64,000 bases of DNA from Pseudomonas farsensis. Lineage in GTDB: Bacteria > Pseudomonadota > Gammaproteobacteria > Pseudomonadales > Pseudomonadaceae. The notes under the pieces are model-generated. The model made no database searches. It was not told where the DNA came from and was given only the letters and a program-made list of their open reading frames with translations. Positions 42,614 to 52,000 of this stretch are shown here, piece after piece. Position 1 is the first letter of the stretch. Each line of letters begins with the position of its first letter. The stretch spans positions 1,870,001 to 1,934,000 of the forward strand of contig NZ_JABWRF020000001.1 of the NCBI RefSeq assembly GCF_014268805.2. The letters run 5' to 3'. A program made the translations under genes and the position numbers.

Positions 42614-43000
42614 ATGAAGATCGTCGCAACCCGCATTCTCGTCGATGACCAGGCCAAGGCCCAGGCCTTCTACCACCATGTGCTGGGTTTCCAACCCAAA
42701 GATGACATTGCCATGGGCAAGCACCGCAGGATCAGCCTCACCTCCCCCAACGACCCCCATGGCGTTGAGCTACTGCTCGAACCTGACGTACACCCTGCGG
42801 CCAAAACCTACAAGGCCGCCCTCAAGCAAGACGGCATCCCCGCCACCTCGTTCAGCGTGCGTGATGTGTACGCCGAGTACACCCGCCTGCGCGCCGCCGG
42901 GGTGCACTTCACCCAAAGCCCGGAAACGGTCGGCACGCAGATCATCGCGGTGTTCGATGACACCTGCGGCAACCTTATCCAGATCGCCCAGCGCCACTGA
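42614..43000 (+). CDS. VOC (glyoxalase/bleomycin resistance) family protein
   Basis: A 128-residue single-module VOC protein: N-terminal 'ATRILVDDQAKAQAFYHHVLGF', central 'GVELLLEPDV' and C-terminal 'AVFDDTCGNLIQIAQ', giving the paired beta-alpha-beta-beta-beta units. The metal-ligand positions are compatible with the superfamily but do not identify an activity. 44 bp after the PhnD-like gene, possibly the same transcript. Confidence 0.9.
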   Translation: MKIVATRILVDDQAKAQAFYHHVLGFQPKDDIAMGKHRRISLTSPNDPHGVELLLEPDVHPAAKTYKAALKQDGIPATSFSVRDVYAEYTRLRAAGVHFTQSPETVGTQIIAVFDDTCGNLIQIAQRH

Positions 43001-43074
43001 GCGCATGCAGACAGGCCACGGCCGTTGGGCTACATTGCCCGCTTCCATCAGCGCAGCCACAACAAGGAAAACCC

Positions 43075-43644
43075 ATGCGCTATGAATTCAGCGAAGTGCT
43101 CAACGACCTGGTCGACTATTTTCTGCTCGGTGATATCCAGCTACTCGAAAGCTTCAAACAGCAGCATGAACTGCCCGATGACCTGGCCCGCGCCTTCACC
43201 ACCGGCGACAGCGGCGACCTGGCCGTCGCTGAGGGGGTAATCCTGCCCTTGGCCGGTGTCGACAACCTGCCCTACCACATCCTGTTCACCCTCGACGGCC
43301 GCACCCCGGCGCTGCTTGAGCCCGGCAGCCGTCTCAAGCACAGGCGCAACGGCTACCGGCTCAAGGTCGAGAACCGCGCCCTCCTGCTGTTCACCTGGCG
43401 CATCCTGCAGCATTTCACCAACAAGACCCTCGGCGACCTGATGGCGCGCTACCAGGAGCCGGGCCGGCCAATCATCGAGCTGGATAACGGCTGGTATGAG
43501 GTCGAAGTGCTGGCCGGCGCGCTGGTCCGTGATGGCCTGTACGAACCTGCATTCGAATTCGTGCTGACAAAGGCCTGGGGGCGCGGTACTACGGGCAGCA
43601 TAGACCTGGGCTACCGCTACACCCTGCACGGCTATTTCGACTGA
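43075..43644 (+). CDS. Conserved hypothetical cytoplasmic protein
   Basis: A 189-residue soluble protein starting at ATG 43075 with AAGGAAA upstream. No membrane or export signal. Recognisable elements are limited to '[23 protein letters not shown]' and a C-terminal '[14 protein letters not shown]'. I do not recognise a family. It converges on and overlaps the LysR gene by 13 nt. Confidence 0.7.
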   Translation: MRYEFSEVLNDLVDYFLLGDIQLLESFKQQHELPDDLARAFTTGDSGDLAVAEGVILPLAGVDNLPYHILFTLDGRTPALLEPGSRLKHRRNGYRLKVENRALLLFTWRILQHFTNKTLGDLMARYQEPGRPIIELDNGWYEVEVLAGALVRDGLYEPAFEFVLTKAWGRGTTGSIDLGYRYTLHGYFD

Positions 43645-44510
43645 AGCGTGCGTTCTTCCAGCAGCTTGATGAACATGCTCAAACTGCGCGATACCGTGCC
43701 GCGGCGCCACACCAGCCAGGTTTTCAGGTAGCGGAAGTCTTCTGCCATCGGCCAGGCGCTGACGGTGCTGCAGCCGGGCATGTTGTCGAGCATGCTGCGC
43801 GGCATCATCGCAAGTCCGGCGCCTGCGCTGACGCAGGCCAGCATGCCGTGGTAAGACTCCATTTCGTGTATTTTGCCGGGTACCGCCTGGTCGTGGACAA
43901 ACCAGCTTTCAAAGTGGTGGCGGTAAGAGCAGTTGGCCCGAAAAGCGTAGATATTCGCGCCATTCACATCCCGTGCGCGGGTCACCGGTGGGTGGTGCAG
44001 CGGCGCGATCACGGTCATTTCTTCCTCGAACACAGGCATGCCTTCAAGGGTCGGGTGCAGCACCGGGCCATCGACGAAGGCGGCCACCAGGCGCCCGGAC
44101 AATACTCCTTCGAGCATGGTCCCTGACGGGCCGGTGGACAGGTCCAGGTCTACCTTGGGGTAGCGCTGGTTATACGCGGCCAGCAGCGCCGGTATACGCA
44201 CAGCGGCTGTGCTCTCCAGCGAACCCAGGGCAAAGGTGCCCTGCGGGTCTTCGCCCGCCACGGTCAGCCGCGCCTCATGCACCAGGTCAAGAATGCGCCG
44301 GGTGTATTCAAGAAAGTTCCACCCCGCCGGCGACAGGCGCAGCCGGCTTTTTTCGCGGATGAACAGCTCGACGCCCAGGTCCTCCTCCAGTTGCTTGATG
44401 CGCGTGGTGAGGTTCGACGGTACCCGGTGAATATGCTGCGCGGCCGCGCTGATGCTTCCGTGTTCGGCCACCGCCTTGAAGATTTCCAGTTGCACCAGGT
44501 CCACAATCAT
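43632..44510 (-). CDS. LysR regulator (YneJ/PtrR-like) of the adjacent aldehyde dehydrogenase
   Basis: A 292-residue LysR-type regulator: the N-terminal helix-turn-helix ('[32 protein letters not shown]') is followed by a substrate-binding domain from about residue 90. It is divergent from the succinate-semialdehyde dehydrogenase gene, 99 bp away. E. coli has the same pair, yneJ (ptrR) and yneI (sad). It should control the dehydrogenase in response to a nitrogen or carbon signal. Confidence 0.9.
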   Translation of the reverse strand: MIVDLVQLEIFKAVAEHGSISAAAQHIHRVPSNLTTRIKQLEEDLGVELFIREKSRLRLSPAGWNFLEYTRRILDLVHEARLTVAGEDPQGTFALGSLESTAAVRIPALLAAYNQRYPKVDLDLSTGPSGTMLEGVLSGRLVAAFVDGPVLHPTLEGMPVFEEEMTVIAPLHHPPVTRARDVNGANIYAFRANCSYRHHFESWFVHDQAVPGKIHEMESYHGMLACVSAGAGLAMMPRSMLDNMPGCSTVSAWPMAEDFRYLKTWLVWRRGTVSRSLSMFIKLLEERTLQSK

Positions 44511-44520
44511 TCTCCAAACG

Positions 44521-44545
44521 TGAATGTTTCGCTCATTATTATTCA
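44521..44545. promoter_or_regulatory. Possible LysR binding site in the divergent promoter region
   Basis: TGAAT (44521-44525) and ATTCA (44541-44545) form an interrupted palindrome in an AT-rich stretch 65 bp upstream of the dehydrogenase start. Suggestive only. Confidence 0.3.
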
Positions 44546-44609
44546 GTTTTCATTAAGCCGCGCCACCACTAGTCTGAGCTCACTCATTCATAACAACAGA
44601 GCACCCGCC

Positions 44610-45995
44610 ATGAGCGAGATCAGCAGCCTGACCCACGCCATCTCCGTCGACCCGTATACCGGCGAGCAGATCGGCCACTACGCCTTCGACACCGACGCCG
44701 CACTGGAAGCGGCGCTGCAACGCGCCAAGGTTGGCTACAGCCAGTGGCGCAAGGTGTCGCTGGGTCAGCGCAGCGAATACCTCAATGCCCTGGCCGATGC
44801 CCTGCAGGCCGACGCAGAAGCGTTCGCGCAAATGATCGCCCGCGAAATCGGCAAGCCGATCAGCCAGGCGCGCGGTGAAGTCAGCAAGTGCGTCGGTTTG
44901 TGCCAGTGGTATGCCGAGCACGGCCCGGCAATGCTGGCTGCCGAGCCGACCCAGGTCGAAAAAGCCCGCATCGAATACCGCCCGCTGGGCCCGATTCTGG
45001 CGGTAATGCCGTGGAACTTCCCGCTCTGGCAGGTGCTGCGTGGCGCCGTCCCTGCCCTGTTGGCCGGTAATACCTACGTGCTCAAGCACGCACCAAACGT
45101 GATGGGCAGCGCCTACCTGCTGGCCGACCTGTTCAAGCGCGCCGCGTTGCCTGAAGGGGTGTTCGAGGTACTCAACGTCACCCCCGAAGGCGTGACCCGC
45201 GCCATCAACGACCCACGCATCGCCGCAGTGACGCTGACCGGCAGCGTGCGCGCCGGCATGGCCATCGGCGCTCAAGCCGGCGCCGCGCTGAAAAAATGCG
45301 TGCTCGAACTGGGTGGTTCCGACCCGTTCATCGTACTGGCCGACGCCGACCTGGACGCTGCCGTCAAAGCCGCTGTCATTGGCCGCTACCAGAACACCGG
45401 CCAGGTTTGCGCTGCTGCCAAGCGGCTGATCGTCGAAGAAAGCATTGCCGAGGCGTTTACCGCCAAGTTCGTCGAGGCGACCCGTGCGCTAACCGTCGGC
45501 AACCCGCTGGCCGACGCCACCTATATTGGCCCGATGGCCCGCTACGACCTGCGCGACGAGCTTGATGGGCAGGTCCAGGCCACCTTGGCCGAAGGCGCTA
45601 CCCTGCTGCTGGGCGGGCACAAGGTCGATGGCGTGGCCAATTTCTATGCGCCAACCGTGTTTGCCAACGTCACGCCCGAGATGACGGCGTTCAAGCAGGA
45701 GCTGTTTGGCCCGGTGGCGGCAATTATCAGCGCCCGTGATGCCGAGCATGCCGTGGAGCTGGCCAACGACAGCGATTTTGGCCTGGCGGCGACCATTTAC
45801 ACCGCCGACTACGCGCTGGCCGAGCGCATGACCGAAGCGCTGGATACCGGTGGTGTATTTATCAATGGTTACTGCGCCTCCGACCCCCGTGTGGCCTTTG
45901 GCGGGGTGAAGAAGAGCGGCTTTGGGCGGGAGCTCTCGCACTTTGGCGTGCGTGAGTTTACCAATGCGCAGACGGTGTGGCTGGATCGCAACTGA
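44610..45995 (+). CDS. sad: Succinate-semialdehyde dehydrogenase (NAD-type, Sad/YneI-like)
   Basis: A 461-residue aldehyde dehydrogenase; ATG 44610 gives the expected family N-terminus ('MSEISSLTHAISVDPYTGEQI'), and a longer frame is rejected because it runs through the LysR promoter. Catalytic Cys267 lies in 'NTGQVCAAAKR' and general-base Glu233 in 'VLELGGSDP'. 'GPILAVMPWNFPLWQ' is the NAD-binding loop. It oxidises succinate semialdehyde from GABA or polyamine breakdown to succinate, which links it to the polyamine genes at 54-58 kb. Confidence 0.9.
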   Translation: MSEISSLTHAISVDPYTGEQIGHYAFDTDAALEAALQRAKVGYSQWRKVSLGQRSEYLNALADALQADAEAFAQMIAREIGKPISQARGEVSKCVGLCQWYAEHGPAMLAAEPTQVEKARIEYRPLGPILAVMPWNFPLWQVLRGAVPALLAGNTYVLKHAPNVMGSAYLLADLFKRAALPEGVFEVLNVTPEGVTRAINDPRIAAVTLTGSVRAGMAIGAQAGAALKKCVLELGGSDPFIVLADADLDAAVKAAVIGRYQNTGQVCAAAKRLIVEESIAEAFTAKFVEATRALTVGNPLADATYIGPMARYDLRDELDGQVQATLAEGATLLLGGHKVDGVANFYAPTVFANVTPEMTAFKQELFGPVAAIISARDAEHAVELANDSDFGLAATIYTADYALAERMTEALDTGGVFINGYCASDPRVAFGGVKKSGFGRELSHFGVREFTNAQTVWLDRN

Positions 45996-46018
45996 TCGAT
46001 GCCTTCGCCAAGCTCCGG

Positions 46019-46053
46019 GGCCGGCCTCCGGAGCTTCGCTCCGAAAACCGGCC
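46019..46053. terminator. Bidirectional terminator between the aldehyde dehydrogenase and the Rhs gene
   Basis: Nested hairpins: outer GGCCGG/CCGGCC and inner CGGAGC/GCTCCG around a TTC loop. It lies in the 97 bp gap between convergent genes. No gene fits in this gap. Confidence 0.6.
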
Positions 46054-46092
46054 TGAAGGTGTGCATCATGGCAAATTGCTAACTCTGCTAGC

Positions 46093-49000
46093 TCATGCAA
46101 TTGCCGCGCTGCGCATTCTTCGCTCGAACCAAAGCAGATCAGGTAGCGTATTGGCCTCCTCTGGCTCACTGGCTTCTTCTTCACCTGCGAACGCATACGC
46201 CGCCAGAGTGTCCCGGTAAATCTTACCCGCAACCCCCACCGAGAACATATGGGTGCAGAATTCGACGTTACCCGAGAATTGACTGGTACGTGCATAAAGC
46301 CGTGCCTGCCAGCCGCGAACCGTCACCACCTTCTGCCCTTCCACCGCAAAGCCCACCTGAGGCGTACTCAAACTGCCAAGCCCAGCACCTGCAGTTTCGC
46401 GAGCGGCCTTCAACACCGCCTTGGCTCCCTGACGCGCTGCGTTTCTGGCTTTCCAGGCGGCAGTAAAGGCATTGCGCGCTGCAGTGAAGCCACTACGCCA
46501 TGCAACTTTTGCGAGTTTCCAGCCAGCGCTGATCACTTTCTTGGCGGCGTTGATGACGCGCATCGCCGCCTTGCCCGCCATTCGCAACATCGCCGCGCCC
46601 TGCTTGAACACCCCAGCGACACTACCGATCGATAGCACACCGGTAACAGCCGAGGCGATCCCGAGCGCTTTCGATAACTTCGGATGGCTTTCTTCCAGCA
46701 GCACCGAGGAAACCTCCAGGGCCAGCGATGCCGCACTCAGCGCCGTCAGGGCGGCAAATACCAGCGCTGATCCCGTTCCCAGGGTCAGGATCGATATCCC
46801 CACGCCCGCAATTGCAAGCACCGCCGAGAGCGCCATGCCACGCCAGCGCCCCCCCACCGGCATTGGCTGGGTATCGCGCAACGCTTGGTCCAACTGCCCC
46901 AGCATCTGCTCCCGGCCCCAGCGGCTGACCATCATCGCCCCGCTGGGGTCATGCAGGTTGATCGGGTCCGGGCAATGAATGTAATCATTCAAGCCCCCCT
47001 CGCCAAACGGGCTAAGCCAGTCGGGTTGGCTGTAGCGGTGCAGCCCCGGCACATAACACCGGTAGCCGTTGCCGGCGTGATAGCTGCCAGTGACCGGGTC
47101 CCGGCGCATGCCATCGTAGCCGCTGCTGATGGCGTCGCAGGCCGTGCCCTCGCCAAACGGCAGTAAAGGTGTGAGCACCACACCATGCTCACCGCACAAC
47201 CCTGCCGTGCCAGCCTGCGGGTCCTCGATCAACCAGTTCACCGCCGCCCCTTCGTATTCGGCGATGCCGGTGCTGATACTGCGCTGGCGCACCATCGCGC
47301 CGCTGTTGTCGAACCAGCTCTCCCCGATCAGGGCATCGCCGTCATAGCGCAACTCGCAGGTGCTCTGATCGCTTGCAACGTACTGCGCAGCCAGGCGCTG
47401 ATGCCCGTCATAGGCATACCGGGCGAGCGTTTTGCCCTTCTCGTCGCAGACCGCGCGCAGCCGGCCGCCGGGGTGATATTTGAACGCTTGCTTGCGGTGA
47501 TCGCTGAGCAATTGGCCGTTGACGTCCGATGCCAGGTCGACGCCTACCTTGTTGCAGGTCACGCGGGTCAGCCGCGTCGGGTTGGCAGCATCGTGTTCAA
47601 AGCCCTGCTGGCGTTGGGTGCCGTCGTGATACTGGGTCACGCACTGCGTCAGGTTGCTTAGCGCGTCCCACGTGTAGGTCTGCTCTTTGACGGCCTTGCC
47701 CCCCTCATCGGTTGGGCAATCAAGCGCTTGCTCGGCTTCACATTTGTAACTGGCCAGGCGCTCCAGGGTGTCGTAGCTGTAACGCTCGCTGCGCAGGCGC
47801 TTGCCCTCGCGCTCACTGTGTTTGGCCAACAGTTTTCCATCACCGCGCCACTCCAGCGACTGGGCGAACACCGTTCGCCCGCTGTGGCGGAAGGTGCGGC
47901 GGGTCTCTTGATCGAACACGTCGTGCTCGCTGAGGATCTGCCACTGCGCACCGGCCTTGCTGGCCTGCACCCGCCGCTCGGTCAGGCGCCCGTGGTCGTC
48001 GTAGCGGTAAAGCAGGTCTTCATGGTCTTGCCAGCTACGCAGCGGCCGGCCCAGGTGGTCGAAGAACAACCGCTGGCAATGCCCGTCTGCACGTTGCGCC
48101 GCCACGGCAACCCCGCGCAGCGACTGCCATTCGAATGTGCTGACCGTGCGCCGGGGCGTACTCTCTTCACGGCTTTGGCGCCCCGGCAGCGGGGTTGCGC
48201 TAAGGCTGTGCTGCCAGCGGCCGGTCTTGAAACCTGGCTCGGCAGGGTCAGTGGGCTCACAGGCCAAGGTGCTGACCGACCCCTGCTGGCTCAGACCGGA
48301 AAGCAACTGCCCTGCCACCGTGTACTGGCCCTCAGTGCCGGTATCGATCACTGTTTTGTTGTCTGGCAAGGTCACCTTGTCGCCGTCGTACTGATAATTC
48401 CGGTTGCCGACCTTGCGCGTCTTCAGGCTTGAGTCCTTGCCCAGGGTCTGGGTCGCCAGCACCTGGTCACCGACCTTGAGTTGGGTGACATGGCTACTAA
48501 ACCCTTCATAAGCACGCTTGATGACCGAACCGTCGGGGCGGGTCATTTCCACGACCCTACCTAACGCATCGCGGGTCATGCGGCAGGTGCTTGATTGGCC
48601 ATCGAGGGTGCGGGTAAACCCGACAATGCGGCCGCTGGCGTCGTATTCGCGACGTACTCCGGCCCGGGCCACGCCACTTGTAGCCGTCACTTGCTCTTCG
48701 CGGACGAAACTGCCGTCGGCTTGAGGTTTCACGGTTTGGGTGGTGCGCAGCAGCGTATCGGCACCCATGCCCATCTCGACCGTGCCCTCGGCATCCTGCA
48801 GCTCGCGGCTCCAGGGGCGTTGCCCTGGCAGCTCGACCGCCTGCCCTGGCTCGGCAAGCGCCAGGCCGCCGGGCAGGTAGTCCCAGTTCAAGCTGAGCAC
48901 CTCATCGTCTTCACCCAGGCCCTTGAAGGCGCGCAGGCCCAGCGGAACGAAGGCGTCGCCGGTGCGGCGCCGCCACTCGGAGCGCCACACGCGCTGCACG

Positions 49001-52000
49001 CCATCGAGCCAACGCCGGGTCTGGCTGCCGTCCTGCTCGGTGCTAAGGGCGGTCAGGTAGCCCTGCTTGACGCTGTACACCGTTTGGGTCGACGCCAAGG
49101 CTGCCTCGGAACCGGCCTTGTAGGTTGCATGCTCGAGGACGCGGTTCATGCTGTCGCGCGTCCAGCACTCTTTGGTGTTGTTGACGACCTTTTCGAGGCA
49201 ACGACGGCTGTAGCGTGAACGCAGTTCGCGCTTGACCTCCTGTTCGCCAAGTTCGTTGGTGCATGTGGTACGGACTTGCACGCCAGGTTGTGTAGGGTTG
49301 TCCTCGAAATGCTGCACCGTGGTGAGTGCCATGGACTGACCGCCCACCCGGGTGGTCTGGATATCCGTGGCAGACCACACCTGCACCGCACAATCGTCGT
49401 TGCGGGTCTTTGCCTTGAGTTCGGTGGTCGAGGTCTGGTGGATGCGCATGATCACATCGTCGGCAGTGGTGGTGAACGCCCACTGTGCAGTGGCGTCCAG
49501 CTTGTCGGCGGCGAGCGTGGCTTTGACCCCTTCGAGGGTGACGATGGTGTCGGTTTCGATCACCTGGCGGGCGTTGCGCAGGACGGTGCGGTAGCCGTAC
49601 AGGATAAGGCCCAAGGGATTGCCGTGGGCGTCGCATTGGTACTCGGCCATCACGGGGGGCGTGGTCTCGGGGGGAATCTCGCCACAGGCAAGCGCTGGGA
49701 GATCAGGCAAGCCCAAGGCTGGAGCAATGCTGTTCTGGCCCTTGTCCTGATAATAGTAGCGATACGTAAACGAGCCTTCGGTCGCTGTTATTTTCTCAAC
49801 TTGGGCGCCCGCATTAAAAACCATAGAACTGACGGACAAGACAGGATCCGAAATGTATTCATTCGTGAGTTCATCTTCCAAAGCGCTCGTAAAGTTCTTC
49901 AGGTCGCGCAGATACTCAACCGCGTTTAACCAGCGAAACACATCAGTAAACTTTGTTTCCAACGGCGGATAAAAAATCTCACCAATAAGCGAAATTAAAT
50001 TCTCAATATACAAGCAATCCGCCTCTTCAAATGAATCCAAACTGGAACTGGAACTGGAGCGGGACGATTTCGAATACTCACCGTTAGCATTTTCAAAACC
50101 CTTAAACCTGTCAACATATACAGACAGCAACGCCGATGCTGAGGTGTAATGTATTGAGCCCAGGGAAGTTCGTGCGTCCCGCCCTACTTCAGAATACACG
50201 CGACTTAGATGACCCTCCAAACTTTCTTCAGCCTCGGCAAGAGAATACAAAGAAGCAGAGGGCCAGGGGATGCAAACAAATCTTAGTTTGTCAAAATACA
50301 TACCCACCGAATAATATCCACACCACCTTAGCGCACCAAGCAGGTGCGACTTTAGAATCCTAACACTCTTGACGGACCTGGATACACCATTAGGGTCCCT
50401 CACATAAAGGTCGACAAAGCGCTCATTATCACTTGCAGAGGCGACCGCCTCTCCTCGCGCACTATAATGTGTATGCCGGCTGTTGTTCAGGGCGCTAATT
50501 TTTACAGTATAGCCGCCTTGAGGCTCCGAATAGCTTCCAACATAGCCATAGGACACCTCATGATTTTCCGCGCCACCTGCAGCAACCAATATATATTTGC
50601 CTACGCGCGGCAAAGCGGGACGCTTATCTTCAAAGGGCGCGCTTTCCGCTTGGTATTCCACCCTCTCAACCGACCCATCCAGCTCTTCTAAACGATACAG
50701 CACACGATCGAGCGTTGGGTCGACGGCGTAAGAGCAGTTAACTTGCTGGCACACCTGTTTTTTCTCAAGCCGCTGCAGCTTCATCAGCAAATAGTTCTCA
50801 AGCGACAGCTGCACATCAAAACACTCGCTGCTGCTGCCCGGCCAAATACTCATCTTGACCCGTGCATGGTCATAGACAGCCTTGAATAGTTGCTCACTAC
50901 CACTGCATACTTGCTCCAACAAAAACTGACCTTTCTGTCTTTTCCATGTCAGCTCCAGCTTTTCACCGTACGGTGACATGATTTCAGAAGGCAGTAGTTG
51001 CACGAATGGACGCTGGTAATAAGCGATTTGCTGATCAATCTCTTTCGTTTTCTCACGCCACTTTCTCATGGCCTCGGCGTAATCAATCGCCGCCGCGCCG
51101 TAATACGCCCCCGCACAGAGTACGGCTAACGCCCACTGGGTCGCTGTCGAAGGCTTGGCTGGAAACTCGGGTGTTGATTTTTTCTTTATAGCCTTTAACA
51201 AACGGATGATTTCCATGCGGAACTCATCATTCGGCTCATCGGTATCGCCACCCGCCGCTTGCGGCACGCTCAATAGCTCGCGCCGTCCACTGGGAAGGTC
51301 CAGCGTGAAGGTGGTGTAATCTTGCGTGCAACTGATGAAGCAGGCGGGCTTTTGCAAGCTCTTCCCTTCACCCAACTGGGTCCACTCTTCATCAGTAAAG
51401 GTAAGGGTCACCCCGTCTGCCAGCGTCAGCCGACGGTCGCGTATTTCCAGGCTCGCAAAACGCCACGCCCAACCATCGCCCAGCCCTGCTTCATTACCCC
51501 GCAAAGGTGAATAGTGCAAAGTGAGATCGCACACCGGGCCTCTTCCGCGCAAGCCTTGCAGTGTGGCAATTGGGTAGTGGGCATGGAACAACCCGGTGCG
51601 CGGGTCAACCCCAGTCTCGCTCTCGCCCCCGGTGTCGAATACTTCCGACCCACAGGTGTTGCCGTAGTCCTCACACAAGTGATTGTTTGGCGTGTACGCA
51701 GGGGGAGCAGCCGGTGCCTTGAAGGAAATAGCGGTACCCCTTGGCCAGAGGAAGTTATCGTCGAGGTAGCCTAAGTAGCCCACCTCAAAATTGGCACCGC
51801 CTGCCTCATGGTCTGGATAATCAAAATCGACATAAAAAGCAGATTTACCACCGCTCCCAAGCGCAAACGCGTTTGCAATAATGGATTGAATACCCATATG
51901 GGCTGGAGCGTATTGACTAATAACGTTTTTATCATTGCAGCGCCGGACGTTCAGTACTCGATAACCCCGAGCACGCGCAGCGTCGCTCAACACAAAGACG

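Noticed and set aside
46019..46092. Small immunity gene downstream of the Rhs tip
   Set aside because: The gap is under 100 bp and filled by a hairpin; no open frame with a start signal fits.
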